Origin: Negativicutes bacterium
GTDB taxonomy: Bacteria; Bacillota_C; Negativicutes; Sporomusales_B; JARLHX01
DNA: 64,000 nucleotides
Reading direction: 5' to 3'
Assembly (NCBI GenBank): GCA_031292015.1
Contig: JARLHY010000005.1
Location: forward strand, 56,477 to 120,476
In this document: piece by piece, positions 25,520-34,658 of the stretch
Position numbering within the stretch: position 1 is the first letter of the stretch
Layout of the letters: every line of letters begins with the position of its first letter
The notes under the pieces: model-generated
Database searches by the model: none
What the model saw: the letters and a program-made list of their open reading frames with translations, nothing else
Told to the model about the DNA's origin: nothing
Made by a program: the position numbers and the translations under genes

Positions 25520-25846
25520 TCACACTTCTAGGATAGTTGCAATTTTGTCTTCGACTTGTTCTTCTTCAACGAGACCAGCCTGTTTTCCATGAAATTCGCC
25601 GTCGTTAAAATAGAGAATTTGTGGTACCCCTTTTAAGGAGAATCGTTGTTGCAAGCTTGCGTTTTCTTCGACATCCACATAATAGAAACCAAATTTTCCT
25701 TCATATTTCGGTTGTAATTCTTCTAAAACCGGTACGACTTGTTTACAAACATGACAGGATTTTCTTGAAAAAATAACCAGGCAAGGTTCGCCGTTATCAT
25801 AGATGATCTCTTCAATTTTTTTTGTATTTAGTTGTTGTAACGACAT
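25520..25846 (-). CDS. Thioredoxin-family protein with CHVC active site
   Basis: A 108-aa thioredoxin fold without signal peptide. The redox motif is S-C-H-V-C-K (residues about 29-34) instead of the usual WCGPC, and the cis-Pro loop is KGVPQILYF. The ATG at 25846 follows AAGGAGTCGAGAAT; a longer frame to 25939 has no start signal. It heads an operon with the TrxR-like flavoprotein, so the two probably form a dedicated electron path. Atypical Trx of this kind are common in anaerobic Firmicutes. Confidence 0.92.
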   Translation of the reverse strand: MSLQQLNTKKIEEIIYDNGEPCLVIFSRKSCHVCKQVVPVLEELQPKYEGKFGFYYVDVEENASLQQRFSLKGVPQILYFNDGEFHGKQAGLVEEEQVEDKIATILEV

Positions 25847-26073
25847 ATTCTCGACTCCTTTAATAATGATTAATTGCCGCACAACTGCGACTGTACAATA
25901 TACAAATCCCCACGCCCAACGAAAAGAATCGAGCGACACAACGCCTTTGCCCTCAGAAAAGGAGTACGACCGTTCGATTCTTGATTTGTTTTGTATTTAT
26001 AACACCCACGAATCTGATACAGTTAAAAATAACGCATACCCGTTTGGGACACTAACCAGCACCCGGGTTAAGC

Positions 26074-27435
26074 TCATTCTCGCTCTAAAGCAAACTTGCC
26101 CAGACTTTCTAATTTCTCCAAATCTTTTTTGAAATTCACCTTACACACGATAGTAGCTATCATCTGTAGGGTAAAGCCAGTGGCTATAATATACATAAAT
26201 GCGAGATTAATACCCAGTCTATCTGATAATATGCCGCATAAGAGCGGACCTGTCATCCCGCCGATCCCCTGGTTTGACAACGGGATTAATGAATTAGTTA
26301 TGGTACGGTAGTGAGGGGGTACCAGGTCATTTGTCAAAGTATTGGCGTTTGCTGTTGCGGCTATGAGAAATCCTTTGACCAACCCGTAGCTAATAAAAGC
26401 TATGATAAGGTCTTTGGCATGTAAGCTGTCATAAGTAAACACTACGGCGGCCAGAAGATACGCACATGCTGATATGCCTGAAGCGATTAATCTTCCGTCC
26501 GGCCTTTTTCTGACCAGTAGATCTGCTAACTTTCCCATAGCAATCGGGATAAAAATACTGGCTATTCCAATATAACCAATAAAAGCCGATGCTTCTTTTA
26601 CGTTCATTCCAAAAGTTCGTACATACAAAGTTACTCCCCATAGTGCAACTGCAGTACTTCCTACCAGAACAAATCCCGTCATAAGAATGGAAAAGAGAAC
26701 CGATGGAGTTTTTAAAGAAAAAGCCCAAGCTTCCTTCATACTTATTTCCGAAGATACGGTTTTTTCCTGTTCCATTCTATCGACTTGGGCATTCACTTTG
26801 TTTTTAAAATCAGGCATAAACCATCCGAGAACAGCTAAAATCAATCCCGGAATAGTAAGTATAGCGAAGCTTGTTTGCCATCCATAAGTAAACGCGAGCC
26901 AACCGCAAAGCATAAGTCCAACGGTAGCAGCAACTTGGTTGGCTACCTGAAGGAGCCCAAGCATAAGTCCCCGCATGCTTTTGGGGTACCAAATAGAGAC
27001 AAAGGAATACGCAACCGGTGCATAACCCGCTTCGCCGAACCCAAGCATAAATCGGGAGAAACAGAGGCTCAAATATCCCGTAGCCAAACCTGTACCCCAG
27101 TTGGCAATACTCCATATGGCCACCATAACCGCAAGGACCTTGCGCCGGCTCCATTTAAATGCAAGCATGCTTACAGGTATTGCAAAAAGGGTAACGCTTA
27201 ATGCGAAGGCTGAATTCAGCATGCCTGCTTGTGTGTCTGTAAGACCGAAATCCTCTTTAATAAATGGTATACAAGCGCCCAAGGCAAATCTATTCACAAT
27301 ATCGATGAACATCATGCCCCATAAGACCGAAAACCACATGTTTGCTTGCCATAATGGCAATTTCATTTCCGCTGTATCAACATTGATTGAACCGTCAGGA
27401 ATTTCACCAGATATTCTATGAGAAGGTGTCGTCAT
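26074..27435 (-). CDS. MFS transporter
   Basis: A 453-aa twelve-segment major-facilitator protein with a soluble N-terminal tail of about 28 residues. The loop signature is partly kept (AFKWSRRKVLAVM), and the conserved GFGEAGYAPV segment points to the ACS or a related organic-anion family. AGGAAAGG precedes the ATG. It lies downstream of the phosphatase-superfamily gene on the same strand with a 281-base gap that holds a large hairpin and a perfect palindrome (GACTTATAAGTC, 27473-27484). Import of the phosphatase substrate is a plausible role. Confidence 0.92.
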   Translation of the reverse strand: MTTPSHRISGEIPDGSINVDTAEMKLPLWQANMWFSVLWGMMFIDIVNRFALGACIPFIKEDFGLTDTQAGMLNSAFALSVTLFAIPVSMLAFKWSRRKVLAVMVAIWSIANWGTGLATGYLSLCFSRFMLGFGEAGYAPVAYSFVSIWYPKSMRGLMLGLLQVANQVAATVGLMLCGWLAFTYGWQTSFAILTIPGLILAVLGWFMPDFKNKVNAQVDRMEQEKTVSSEISMKEAWAFSLKTPSVLFSILMTGFVLVGSTAVALWGVTLYVRTFGMNVKEASAFIGYIGIASIFIPIAMGKLADLLVRKRPDGRLIASGISACAYLLAAVVFTYDSLHAKDLIIAFISYGLVKGFLIAATANANTLTNDLVPPHYRTITNSLIPLSNQGIGGMTGPLLCGILSDRLGINLAFMYIIATGFTLQMIATIVCKVNFKKDLEKLESLGKFALERE

Positions 27436-27672
27436 AGTACCAATCCTTTCCTGTCATTATTTATTCTTGACTGACTTATAAGTCTTGATAAAACTTATGG
27501 CGACATCTGGGTCAAGAAATTCCCAATTCCACTATTTACTTCACTTGAATCGTAAAATAGATAAGCCTGGTCATTATATTGACAGTTGGAGACAGCACTT
27601 TTAGTGAGTTATAAAAAACAAAATCAGCTATCGAACTGACGTGTTCTTTTTTTCCGACGGCTTAGTTATGCC

Positions 27673-27709
27673 GGAGGATTTGCGCCGTTTTTGGCGGCGC
27701 AAATCCTCC
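27673..27709 (-). other. Perfect 15-bp hairpin between the phosphatase and MFS genes
   Basis: The arms GGAGGATTTGCGCCG and CGGCGCAAATCCTCC enclose a 7-base loop. It lies 8 bases past the phosphatase stop and has no T run on either side, so it may stabilise or process the mRNA, or weakly terminate, rather than be a standard terminator. Confidence 0.6.
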
Positions 27710-27716
27710 TCCGGTC

Positions 27717-29768
27717 TTATTCAGCAATGATTTGATAGATAGGGGCGCCTTCGCATTGGGCAGGCATTCTGACCCCAGTAATTGCTGCAATAGTGGCAGC
27801 AACATCCACCTGTCTGATAACACGTTCAGTAACACAATTTGCTTTTATGCCGGGGCCGGCAGCAACAAAGATCGGCGAAACCGAAGTATCTGCGTATCCG
27901 CATTGGGTAGAAAGCGAATCAGCGTGGATTTTATTAAAACCTTCTTCCGTGAAATAAATAATATCGCCGCAATCCGGGCCGCTCATCCCTATTATGACAG
28001 CATCTTTATTACGCATAGCAACAGAAACAACGCGGCGACCAGTACGCGGATCACGGTAGTTATATAAATCGGAAATGATTTGTGTCTCCAACTCATACTT
28101 ATCCGCCGGATCAACAATACCATGAGGATTTCGTCCCTTAAGATTGATATAAATATGATCACCACGGACAGCAATCGCTCTTGTTTTGGTCCAATCAATC
28201 TCTTTGGTGTCATTGCCCTTTTCATCTTTAACCATGACAGTATAACCTAATTGCGCCATAACAGGAACATTAACACCATGAATTTCGCCGAGAATAACAC
28301 CATGGTATTCTTGAGTAAGCAACCCATGGTCAGATGTGATAATAATGGTCCATCCCTGATCAAGGAAGGGCAAAAAGTGACTCAGAAAACGGTCAGTTTG
28401 ACGATATGCCTCTTCCAGGAAGCCTTGATAGGTAATTTCATTGTTTTCTTTCCACTCATCCTGGTTGCAAGCGTAGTGCCAGATATAATGCCCCATCCCA
28501 TCAAGATTGTGAAGATGAGAGAAAATAATATCATATTTATTGTTAGCCATGAAATACGTTAGGCATTTTGCCTGCCATTCGCAGTAATGTTCCCAAGACG
28601 GGATCATGGTTTCACGTACCAATATCTCATTAGATCCGTTGACACGGAAGTTGACGGGAACCCCACCAATGTTTTCCTTGACCTCTTTGTACAGGCTTTT
28701 GGGATGGAAGTAATCATCACGATCGATCTGAGAAGCGTTGTTGATAATTATATTAAATTTAGATCCATCCTCTGCCAGGTCCAGCACCTGATAATTACGG
28801 TTGCAGGCGACGTCCATACCCTCATCATTTTTTACAGTATCCCTGACATCAAACTTTATTTCACCTTTTTTCAATGTGAGATATGGCGTGGTCTCCTTTT
28901 TTGATTTATAGAACTGCACAGTGTCATAAATACCTTGTTCGTTTTTCACAAGTAGAGCAGGACGCCGTTCTAACCCACTTGATACGATGAAAGTGAACTC
29001 TTTGGCGTCTTTCAGTGCTTGTGCCCAGCCGCCGGCAGGTTTGATAGCCGCTTTAATGGTATCGCAAACCATATTGCCCAGGGCTTCAATTTCACACTCT
29101 TCGTCTTTCATGATACTGAATTGGAAGCCCTTGGCGTTAGTACCGGCGGCAATAATCTTGCGAAACTCGGACGTTGCCGCTTCGCCACCGCCCATTAGTT
29201 CCTCTGCGTTATCAATAATACAGCCTTGTCCTGGGGCGACATGAGAGGTATTCGGCAGATATTCGCTGACAGCAATTTTCTCTGACCCGGTTACCACTTT
29301 CAAGATATCCAAAAAAGGGATTCCGTTGTTGATGCCTGAAGGTTGCGTGCCGTCAACGACATGGAGATTAGGGCTGTCAGAGGTTGGCGGCCAGGAAGAC
29401 CCGGGCCAGTGCCAGATTAAGGTTTTTTTATTGGCTTCTTCTGCAAAGACGTTCCATAACGGTTCGGCTTTGGATTTACGGGAATCTAAATTATAGTACA
29501 TTGTGTCTATGTCCACAGGATCCGAAGCAAAGAAACAAGTGATACCATGTGTTCCGGGATAGGCACCTGTCGCCAAGGTTGTCCATAGCGGCGGCGTAAC
29601 AGTTGGCATTGCTCCTAACAGTACTAAATCTTCTCTGGCAGCCCCTTTGATGGTAAATTGTTTTAATGCAGGCATTTTTCCTTGGTCCATCAATTTTTTT
29701 GCTAATTTGGGGTCAAACCCATCGACGCCGAGAACAATGACTTTGTTTGTTAATGCTTTTCTTTGCAT
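27717..29768 (-). CDS. Alkaline-phosphatase-superfamily hydrolase (type I phosphodiesterase/nucleotide pyrophosphatase-like)
   Basis: A 683-aa enzyme. The metal-site start is VDGFDPKLA, the nucleophile region PPLWTTLATG has a Thr in place, and the second metal site is given by HLHNLDGMGH and SDHGLL. A large insert (about 180-400) separates the halves and has no obvious family. There is no signal peptide, so it appears cytoplasmic, which is unusual for phosphodiesterases of this group. The ATG at 29768 follows AGGGGGATTAGC. It diverges from a LysR gene, with an operator-like site between, and is followed by an MFS transporter. The substrate is unknown; a phosphate or sulfate ester or a phosphonate is possible. 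Confidence 0.85.
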   Translation of the reverse strand: MQRKALTNKVIVLGVDGFDPKLAKKLMDQGKMPALKQFTIKGAAREDLVLLGAMPTVTPPLWTTLATGAYPGTHGITCFFASDPVDIDTMYYNLDSRKSKAEPLWNVFAEEANKKTLIWHWPGSSWPPTSDSPNLHVVDGTQPSGINNGIPFLDILKVVTGSEKIAVSEYLPNTSHVAPGQGCIIDNAEELMGGGEAATSEFRKIIAAGTNAKGFQFSIMKDEECEIEALGNMVCDTIKAAIKPAGGWAQALKDAKEFTFIVSSGLERRPALLVKNEQGIYDTVQFYKSKKETTPYLTLKKGEIKFDVRDTVKNDEGMDVACNRNYQVLDLAEDGSKFNIIINNASQIDRDDYFHPKSLYKEVKENIGGVPVNFRVNGSNEILVRETMIPSWEHYCEWQAKCLTYFMANNKYDIIFSHLHNLDGMGHYIWHYACNQDEWKENNEITYQGFLEEAYRQTDRFLSHFLPFLDQGWTIIITSDHGLLTQEYHGVILGEIHGVNVPVMAQLGYTVMVKDEKGNDTKEIDWTKTRAIAVRGDHIYINLKGRNPHGIVDPADKYELETQIISDLYNYRDPRTGRRVVSVAMRNKDAVIIGMSGPDCGDIIYFTEEGFNKIHADSLSTQCGYADTSVSPIFVAAGPGIKANCVTERVIRQVDVAATIAAITGVRMPAQCEGAPIYQIIAE

Positions 29769-29876
29769 GCTAATCCCCCTAATACATAAGATTGCCTGAA
29801 TTATCAATCTATTAAGGTAAATATAGTATAATGTTCATTTAATGGGTAGTTACGAATAAGTTATGGAGATTTAATT

Positions 29877-29899
29877 GGTTATGCCAAATTGATATAACC
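29877..29899. promoter_or_regulatory. LysR-type operator (T-N11-A palindrome)
   Basis: GGTTAT, 11 bases, then ATAACC: a perfect 6-bp dyad with the spacing typical of LysR recognition sites. It lies between the divergent phosphatase-superfamily gene (start 29768) and lysR gene (start 29966). Confidence 0.75.
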
Positions 29900-29965
29900 C
29901 TTAAATATTGATACAATAAAATATATAATGCGTAACGCTCTATTTGGCGGAATGGAGGTTTTACT

Positions 29966-30880
29966 ATGCGAATTGAGTATTTGCAATATTTTATAGAGGT
30001 CGCCCGCTGTCAGTCGATCAATAAGGCGAGTAAAAACCTCCAGCTTACCCAGCCAAATCTCAGCAAGATGATGACGGCAATTGAACTTCATTTTGCTACC
30101 GAGCTGTTTGAAAGGACTAACCGCGGAATTATTTTGACAGAGCATGGAAAACAATTGCTGGAGTGGGCTAAGAACGTAGTGAATGATCAACGGCTGCTGC
30201 TGCAAGCTTTTGCCAATGATAACAATAAAACACGTCAAAACATACAAGGAAAGTTGACAATTCTTTGTCCGGCAAATATTGCTGGAGATAGCAATTCTAC
30301 TGTGATCAATAAATTTACTAATGAATATCCGAACATAAATATTTGCTACCAGGAGATGGGAATGCCGGAAATAATCAATCAAGTTCGCCAAAACAAGGAA
30401 TATGTGGGTATCGTTATGCTTGTCGATGACTTGTATACCAAACTAATTACCGATGAATTGTCCTATTTGCCTATGAGAAAATTAAAATTTGTGGTATATT
30501 CCCAGAAAAATAGCCGCTTTGCCAAGCAATGCTTTAAGAGTATCTCGCTGAAAGAATTAAGCAAGGAACCACTAATTATCTATAAACCCACAAGTCCTTC
30601 TCCATCACTTGTGGAAGACATGTTTGCCAAGTATGGTTTAGACAATATTAAATTTTCGGTCAGCAACTTATTTACTTTCTTTGATATTTTGCATAAAGGC
30701 CACCATATTACCTTGGGTGCAGCCAGGCAGGAAAAATTTTTCCCCAAGATGTTAGAGGGTCTGGTTACTACCCCGATACGGGACAAAATCAATTGCCGAA
30801 TTGGCATCTTGGTCCATAAAGAAAGTAAGGACAATTTGATGATTCAGCAATTTACCAGTTTTTATAATGAGTTTAGGTAG
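29966..30880 (+). CDS. LysR-family transcriptional regulator
   Basis: A 304-aa regulator. The N-terminal winged helix (residues 1-60, SINKASKNLQLTQPNLSKMM) is followed by a periplasmic-binding-protein-like effector domain. TGGAGG precedes the ATG. It diverges from the phosphatase-superfamily gene and has a good T-N11-A site at 29877-29899 between them. It therefore probably activates that gene and the downstream MFS gene in response to their substrate. Confidence 0.94.
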   Translation: MRIEYLQYFIEVARCQSINKASKNLQLTQPNLSKMMTAIELHFATELFERTNRGIILTEHGKQLLEWAKNVVNDQRLLLQAFANDNNKTRQNIQGKLTILCPANIAGDSNSTVINKFTNEYPNINICYQEMGMPEIINQVRQNKEYVGIVMLVDDLYTKLITDELSYLPMRKLKFVVYSQKNSRFAKQCFKSISLKELSKEPLIIYKPTSPSPSLVEDMFAKYGLDNIKFSVSNLFTFFDILHKGHHITLGAARQEKFFPKMLEGLVTTPIRDKINCRIGILVHKESKDNLMIQQFTSFYNEFR

Positions 30881-30892
30881 GCTCGATACAAA

Positions 30893-30920
30893 GAAAAAGC
30901 CGGATTGCTCCGGCTTTTTC
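30893..30920. terminator. Bidirectional intrinsic terminator
   Basis: GAAAAAGCCGGA-TTGC-TCCGGCTTTTTC is fully symmetric, with T runs on both strands. It serves the plus-strand lysR gene (stop 30880) and the minus-strand operon ending at 30927. Confidence 0.9.
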
Positions 30921-30926
30921 TTGTTC

Positions 30927-31985
30927 TTATAATTTTACTTTCTCAACGATGCCTGGGGCGTATTGCGCCAGAAGTCCGTCAAACCTTGACAGATAGCTGA
31001 AATCATTTACACCCCGGCGAGCTTGCGCTTCAGTGACCAATTCAATAACCTTGTCATTGAAAGGGGTGGGGATATTTTTTTCCCGGCCCTTTTTGGCGAT
31101 AATTCCGTTGATGTAGTCAATCTCGCAGTCCCGGCCTTTCTCAAGGTCCTGCAGCATACTTGCCTTTAGCTTGACATGTTTACTCCATATTTTTTGATAA
31201 AGGGGCATCTTAGAAGGTATTTCGTCCGGGTTTTGGAATTCGAAGGCCTGGAAATCTTCTCCCTGCATTTTGGCAAGCTGGATTCCATGAGCATGACTTA
31301 CCTTAAGACACTCATCAGCAATGAAGGCCAGACAAGTCATGGCCTTCGGGTCGGCCAACACATCGCCAAAGGTGCACGTGAGGGCGGCGGACATGCCGCT
31401 GAAAGTGGCATTCATTAAAACCTTGGCATAGCGAATACCCATAAGATCTGTTAAAATTTCCGTTCCGCCAACACATTGAAGATATTCCTGCACCTTCGTA
31501 AGCCTGGGACGAACAACTCCATCTAATTCGCCAATTTCAAATGCGAACTTTTCCACTGCTTCCTTGGTAGTTGTTAGCATCGAAACGCCTGGTTCAAGCC
31601 AGGTGGCACCAAAGCCGACGGCGCCGCCAATTGTCCTTGCACGCCCCACGACCGCCGCAACACTCTCTTCCGGGACACCGTTTTGCAAAGTGCAGACAAT
31701 GCTTTGTGCATGCAGAAACGGCAGTAAATTCTTTAATACTACCGCATTGGCGGTTTGCTTGTTCAACAAAAACACCAAGTCATATTGTCCGGTCATTTGC
31801 TCCGGTGTATAGGCTTTAACCGGTACATTCAGCTCCATAAAGCCAGTAATGGTTGCGCCTTTTGTATTGAGGACGTCCACATTTTCCTTGTAAGCGTCAA
31901 TAAGGTCGACCGATTTCCCCTTAGCGGTCATTAAGGCCCCGACAATGGTTCCCAGAGAGCCGACTCCAATAATGGCTACGCGCAT
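30927..31985 (-). CDS. Ketopantoate reductase-family dehydrogenase (PanE/ApbA-like)
   Basis: A 352-aa protein with an N-terminal Rossmann domain (IIGVGSLGTIVGALM) and the family's helical C-terminal domain. The NGVPEE segment and the Lys in RYAKVLMNA fit the ketopantoate reductase pattern. The tail is longer than in the pantothenate enzyme, and no pan genes are near. It is third in the AtoE-BKACE operon, 34 bases after BKACE, so it more likely reduces or oxidises a 2-oxo or 3-oxo acid of that pathway than serves vitamin B5 synthesis. Confidence 0.88.
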   Translation of the reverse strand: MRVAIIGVGSLGTIVGALMTAKGKSVDLIDAYKENVDVLNTKGATITGFMELNVPVKAYTPEQMTGQYDLVFLLNKQTANAVVLKNLLPFLHAQSIVCTLQNGVPEESVAAVVGRARTIGGAVGFGATWLEPGVSMLTTTKEAVEKFAFEIGELDGVVRPRLTKVQEYLQCVGGTEILTDLMGIRYAKVLMNATFSGMSAALTCTFGDVLADPKAMTCLAFIADECLKVSHAHGIQLAKMQGEDFQAFEFQNPDEIPSKMPLYQKIWSKHVKLKASMLQDLEKGRDCEIDYINGIIAKKGREKNIPTPFNDKVIELVTEAQARRGVNDFSYLSRFDGLLAQYAPGIVEKVKL

Positions 31986-32019
31986 AATAAATCCCCCCTT
32001 GATATACTTATAGCAACCA

Positions 32020-32844
32020 TTATTTTTTTAGTCCCAGAATCTGTCGGGCCTCATCAATAGTGGCTACCGTCCGGTTTGCTTCTTTAACAAGTCTGACTGC
32101 CCGCTCCACAAATTCCGCGTTTGATTTAGCTAAACGATTCTTGGCATACATAACATTGTCTTCCATGCCGAGGCGAACATGACCGCCCATAGCGATTGTC
32201 GCCAGAAGGATCGGCATATGACCGGCACCGATACCAAAAGCCGACCAGGTAGAATCTTGAGGAATCAGGCTTTTTAAATACACTAAATTTCCCACTGTGG
32301 CCGCAGTGCCGCCGGCTGCTCCCATGCAGAACTGGAAGTGAAGCGGGGCCTTCAGGATCCCCTTCTTCAGGTAATGCAAAGCATTGTAGATAAAGCTGGC
32401 ATCAAAGGCTTCGATCTCAGGTTTCACGCCATTCTCATCCATGACCTGTCCCAGTTTTTCCAAGAAGGCGGGAGGATTAAGAAACAGACCACTGTGCATC
32501 CAGTTCATAGAGCCGGCGTCATAGGAGGCCATCTCCGGTTTCAGTGCGATAAGATGGGCCATCCTGGTTTCTTCCGTGGCATGCAAATCGCCGGAAGTAG
32601 TAAGGTTAAGGATGATAGGGCATTTCTTTTCTTTAATGAGGGCTACCGTTTCTTTGAATTTCTCTGTACTCATGGTACCGTTGCCGGCTTCATCCCGCAT
32701 GTGCAAATGAGCGACAGAAGCACCCGCCTGCCAACAGGCATATACATCATCAGCAATTTCTTTTGGCGTCATCGGCACATTGGGGTTGTTCTCCTTCTTG
32801 GGCCAAGCGCCTGTCACCGCTACCGTTATAATACATTTTTCCAT
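32020..32844 (-). CDS. Beta-keto acid cleavage enzyme (BKACE, Kce-like)
   Basis: A 274-aa TIM-barrel protein of the former DUF849 family. Zinc ligands fit His46 and His48 (AHLHMRD) and Glu228 (GMEDN). Family members condense a beta-keto acid with acetyl-CoA to give acetoacetate and a new CoA ester; Kce does so with 3-keto-5-aminohexanoate, and others with dehydrocarnitine. No lysine-fermentation genes (kamA, kdd, kal) are near. It lies between the AtoE transporter and the PanE-like dehydrogenase under one sigma-54 promoter. A carnitine-type dehydrogenase at 36362 is a possible partner. Confidence 0.93.
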   Translation of the reverse strand: MEKCIITVAVTGAWPKKENNPNVPMTPKEIADDVYACWQAGASVAHLHMRDEAGNGTMSTEKFKETVALIKEKKCPIILNLTTSGDLHATEETRMAHLIALKPEMASYDAGSMNWMHSGLFLNPPAFLEKLGQVMDENGVKPEIEAFDASFIYNALHYLKKGILKAPLHFQFCMGAAGGTAATVGNLVYLKSLIPQDSTWSAFGIGAGHMPILLATIAMGGHVRLGMEDNVMYAKNRLAKSNAEFVERAVRLVKEANRTVATIDEARQILGLKK

Positions 32845-32878
32845 CTTATCACCTCATAGATATAATTGATTTCGGGCC

Positions 32879-34270
32879 TTATAACCCGAATGGAAACGCT
32901 AAAAACAAAACGCTGCCTAAAACAAGGGTATAGACGAATACGGCAAAGGTATATGGCAAAATATCCTGGAATCGTAATTTATAGGCCGCCAGAAACGGCA
33001 AAGCCCAAAACGGTTGGATATTGTTTGCCAGCTGGCCGCCTGTACTATAGGCATTAATAATATGATGAGCCGAAATACCCAGTTGTTTGCCTGCCGGAAT
33101 AATATACGGCGCCTCAATAGCAAATTTCGATCCCCCGGACGGAACAAAAAAGTCCATCACGGTTGTATAGATCAGAACGATCCATGAATAGGTCCGCGGT
33201 GTTGAAATGGAGATAAACGCATCTGTAATAACATGTGCCAGCCCCGAATAGCTGATGAGACCAAAAATGCCTGCATATAACGGAAACTGGATAATTACTC
33301 CAAAGGTTGTACCTACGCCTTGCTTAACCGAAGCGATAAAACTACGTGGCGTGCCGTGCAGCAACATCCCGATTCCAAAGAAGGCGAAATTGATCACATT
33401 TAAATCGATTTTACCTACACCCTGTGTTACTAAAAGCCTGCCTACCCATAATAGAATTGCCGCTCCCAACACCGATAGCAATAGTCTGGAACGTTCCCAG
33501 CGCTCTGCCGGCCGCAGATCCAGCTTGCTTTCCTCTTCGGGTTGAATATGCGTAAATTCCTGATATGTTGCATCGTCAATCTCCACCACCTTATCCTTGC
33601 GTGGCATCAGAAGGATAAAAAGCAACGGTAACGTAAGATACTGAATTGCCATGAACACAAGCAAAAAGGGCGACAGCGCAGTATTGGTCAGGGGAATCAG
33701 GCCACCGAGAGTCTGTTCCAAAAAGTTGCCGGGAGTCGCCGCAAGCAGGGGTGCAGACTGCGAGGGACCATTGGCCATGATCATCATCATGCTGTACGAA
33801 GCAGCGCCAAGCAGAGGATAGTGGATTCCCAGGCCACGCTTACGGGCGGCAACTTCTTTCCCCAAAACAATGGATATCATAATCCCGATTCCCCAATGGA
33901 GCCATGATATGAAGCCAACAATTAAGCAATACATGATCAAGGTTGAGTTGGCCGTCTTAGTCGAGTCGACTAGTTTGACAAGACCGCGTTTAACAAGTTT
34001 GGAATCGGCGACAACAAACCCAGTGATCATCATGATAGTTAACTGCATTGCAAATGTTAATAAGACCCAAAACCCTTTAGCATAATCGTCCAACAGTTCG
34101 AATGGACCATGTTTAGTAAAACCCAACGCCATTATATAGACTAAAATTGTCAGCGCCGCAACAAAAACCATGGAATCCGGTACCCAGTTGAGACTCCATT
34201 CAGTAAATCTGTCGACAATCCCGTTAGACCGACTTTTTTCCGGTCTTGGTTCCGCACTTATGCCTGCCAT
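32879..34270 (-). CDS. Short-chain fatty acid transporter family (AtoE-like)
   Basis: A 463-aa membrane protein with about ten to twelve segments and the AtoE-family features (NWVPDSMVFV near the start, PSGGSKFAIEAPYI, STGGQLANNIQPFWALP near the end). E. coli AtoE moves short-chain fatty acids or acetoacetate. I take the ATG at 34270, with GGAGG 11 bases away; a TTG three codons upstream is too close to that site. It is first gene of the operon behind the -24/-12 promoter at 34370-34387. It may import the keto-acid substrate or exchange acetoacetate formed by BKACE. Confidence 0.93.
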   Translation of the reverse strand: MAGISAEPRPEKSRSNGIVDRFTEWSLNWVPDSMVFVAALTILVYIMALGFTKHGPFELLDDYAKGFWVLLTFAMQLTIMMITGFVVADSKLVKRGLVKLVDSTKTANSTLIMYCLIVGFISWLHWGIGIMISIVLGKEVAARKRGLGIHYPLLGAASYSMMMIMANGPSQSAPLLAATPGNFLEQTLGGLIPLTNTALSPFLLVFMAIQYLTLPLLFILLMPRKDKVVEIDDATYQEFTHIQPEEESKLDLRPAERWERSRLLLSVLGAAILLWVGRLLVTQGVGKIDLNVINFAFFGIGMLLHGTPRSFIASVKQGVGTTFGVIIQFPLYAGIFGLISYSGLAHVITDAFISISTPRTYSWIVLIYTTVMDFFVPSGGSKFAIEAPYIIPAGKQLGISAHHIINAYSTGGQLANNIQPFWALPFLAAYKLRFQDILPYTFAVFVYTLVLGSVLFLAFPFGL

Positions 34271-34369
34271 ATCTCGCAAAACCTCCTATAATTTTTTAAT
34301 ATGCCCGGTACCCGGCTACCCTCCTTTTTGTACCGCAATGCTTTCTTTGTTTCATTCACTGTATGTTAA

Positions 34370-34387
34370 CCGCAAGTTTCATACCAA
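34370..34387 (-). promoter_or_regulatory. Sigma-54 (-24/-12) promoter of the AtoE-BKACE-PanE operon
   Basis: On the minus strand TTGGTATGAAACTTGCGG has GG and GC exactly 10 bases apart, with a consensus TTGC at -12. It is about 100 bases upstream of the AtoE start, and a sigma-54 activator gene lies just behind it at 34659-36053. Confidence 0.82.
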
Positions 34388-34472
34388 TGTGTTATAAACA
34401 GACAGAGCGCACTAAGCATCGCGTTTGTGCAGACAGATATACTGCTTAAAAGATAGATAAGCTATAAATAAC

Positions 34473-34519
34473 TGTCCGGAAATCAGGAATATCGTTTGTT
34501 AATTCCCAATTTCCGGACA
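34473..34519. promoter_or_regulatory. Long inverted repeat upstream of the sigma-54 promoter, possible activator site
   Basis: The arms TGTCCGGAAAT and ATTTCCGGACA are perfect over 11 bp, with a second GGAAT/ATTCC dyad inside. It lies about 90-130 bases upstream of the -24 element, where enhancer-binding proteins usually act. A structural RNA or second terminator is the alternative. Confidence 0.45.
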
Positions 34520-34524
34520 CTCTT

Positions 34525-34554
34525 CAAAAAAAGAAAACTTGGCTTACGCCAAGT
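34525..34554 (-). terminator. Intrinsic terminator of the sigma-54 activator gene
   Basis: ACTTGGC-GTAA-GCCAAGT is followed on the minus strand by TTTTCTTTTTTT, about 105 bases past the stop at 34659. Confidence 0.75.
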
Positions 34555-34658
34555 ATACTTTCTGATCGACTAACCCAAAGGCCTTAACTGACAGTATTTA
34601 TACTCTTCAGCCAAGGTCTTTATTTCAAACTCGTGCTTCGTTATTAACTACGCAAAAT

